Part shown: positions 63,901 through 64,000 of the stretch, one piece after another | Position numbering within the stretch: position 1 is the first letter of the stretch | How the letters are laid out: the number at the start of each line of letters is the position of its first letter | Assembly: GCA_026724425.1 (NCBI GenBank) | Contig: JAIUCV010000229.1 | Location: 682,001-746,000, forward strand | Direction: 5' to 3' | Origin: Erythrophleum ivorense | Lineage: Eukaryota > Streptophyta > Magnoliopsida > Fabales > Fabaceae | DNA length: 64,000 bases | The notes under the pieces: generated by a model | Databases searched by the model: none | What the model saw: the letters and a program-made list of their open reading frames with translations, nothing else | Told to the model about the DNA's origin: nothing | Program-made: the position numbers and the translations under genes

Positions 63901-64000
63901 TTATTATATTTTAATTAAAAATTTTAATAATAAAAATATAAAAAACTGCACCTAACTTTAATTTTATATAAATATAAAAAATTTTACTAATAAAAAATTC

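Larger units (their letters stand above)
62524..64000. other. 3' flank of the FRA8-like gene and AT-rich DNA
   Basis: The 3' UTR is followed by GA microsatellites and then, from about 63400, very AT-rich repeat DNA. That includes an inverted pair (about 63538-63585 against 63700-63745, sharing TTAAATTTTATTAAAATTA) and repeat A, copy 2. No exon supported. Confidence 0.6.

Noticed and set aside
1..64000. tRNA, rRNA, organelle insert or CRISPR array
   Set aside because: No T-loop/anticodon layouts, ribosomal segments, plastid or mitochondrial gene stretches, or regularly spaced repeats were seen on either strand.

Overview
This is nuclear DNA from a flowering plant, most likely a eudicot. The intergenic DNA is AT-rich and full of microsatellites, genes have many short GT-AG introns, and the mobile elements are plant types: a copia element primed by tRNA-iMet, hAT- and Harbinger-like MITEs and a decayed LINE. 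I cannot name the species. I see no rRNA, tRNA, CRISPR array or organelle insert.

Layout. 1-6.1 kb: repeat-rich intergenic DNA with a 719-bp hAT-like element (exact 8-bp target duplication), an LTR-like remnant ending at 4537 and a fold-back repeat. 6.3-8.6 kb (+): CHY-zinc-finger/RING E3 ligase (CHYR1/RZPF34 type), 12 coding exons. 12.7-16.0 kb (-): SOSEKI (DUF966) polarity protein, 5 exons. 25.5-26.4 kb (-): DUF1635 coiled-coil protein, 2 exons. 35.9-38.2 kb (-): shugoshin, 9 exons. 40.2-44.7 kb (-): 12-exon gene that best fits ASAP1, a partner of the SMC5/6 complex. 46.0-46.9 kb (-): broken 3' half of a nodulin-like MFS transporter gene. 49.7-53.9 kb (-): full-length but dead Ty1/copia element. 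55.8-56.1 kb: fossil LINE tail. 58.6-58.9 kb: Harbinger-like MITE. 60.8-62.5 kb (+): FRA8/IRX7-type GT47 glycosyltransferase of xylan synthesis, 4 exons.

The genes are not one pathway, but their order is informative. From memory, Arabidopsis carries FRA8, an MFS gene, ASAP1, a DUF1635 gene and SOK3 side by side (At2g28110-At2g28150), and CHYR1, a DUF1635 gene and the FRA8 paralogue F8H side by side (At5g22920-At5g22940). The window holds the union of both sets in collinear order, so it looks like the ancestral block before duplication and loss split it. The MFS copy is dying here, and a shugoshin gene sits inside the block.

All exon boundaries were worked out by hand from splice sites, reading phase and recognised family motifs. 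There is no transcript support. The large gaps (16-25.5 kb, 26.4-35.9 kb, 56.1-60.7 kb) show no gene I can support.
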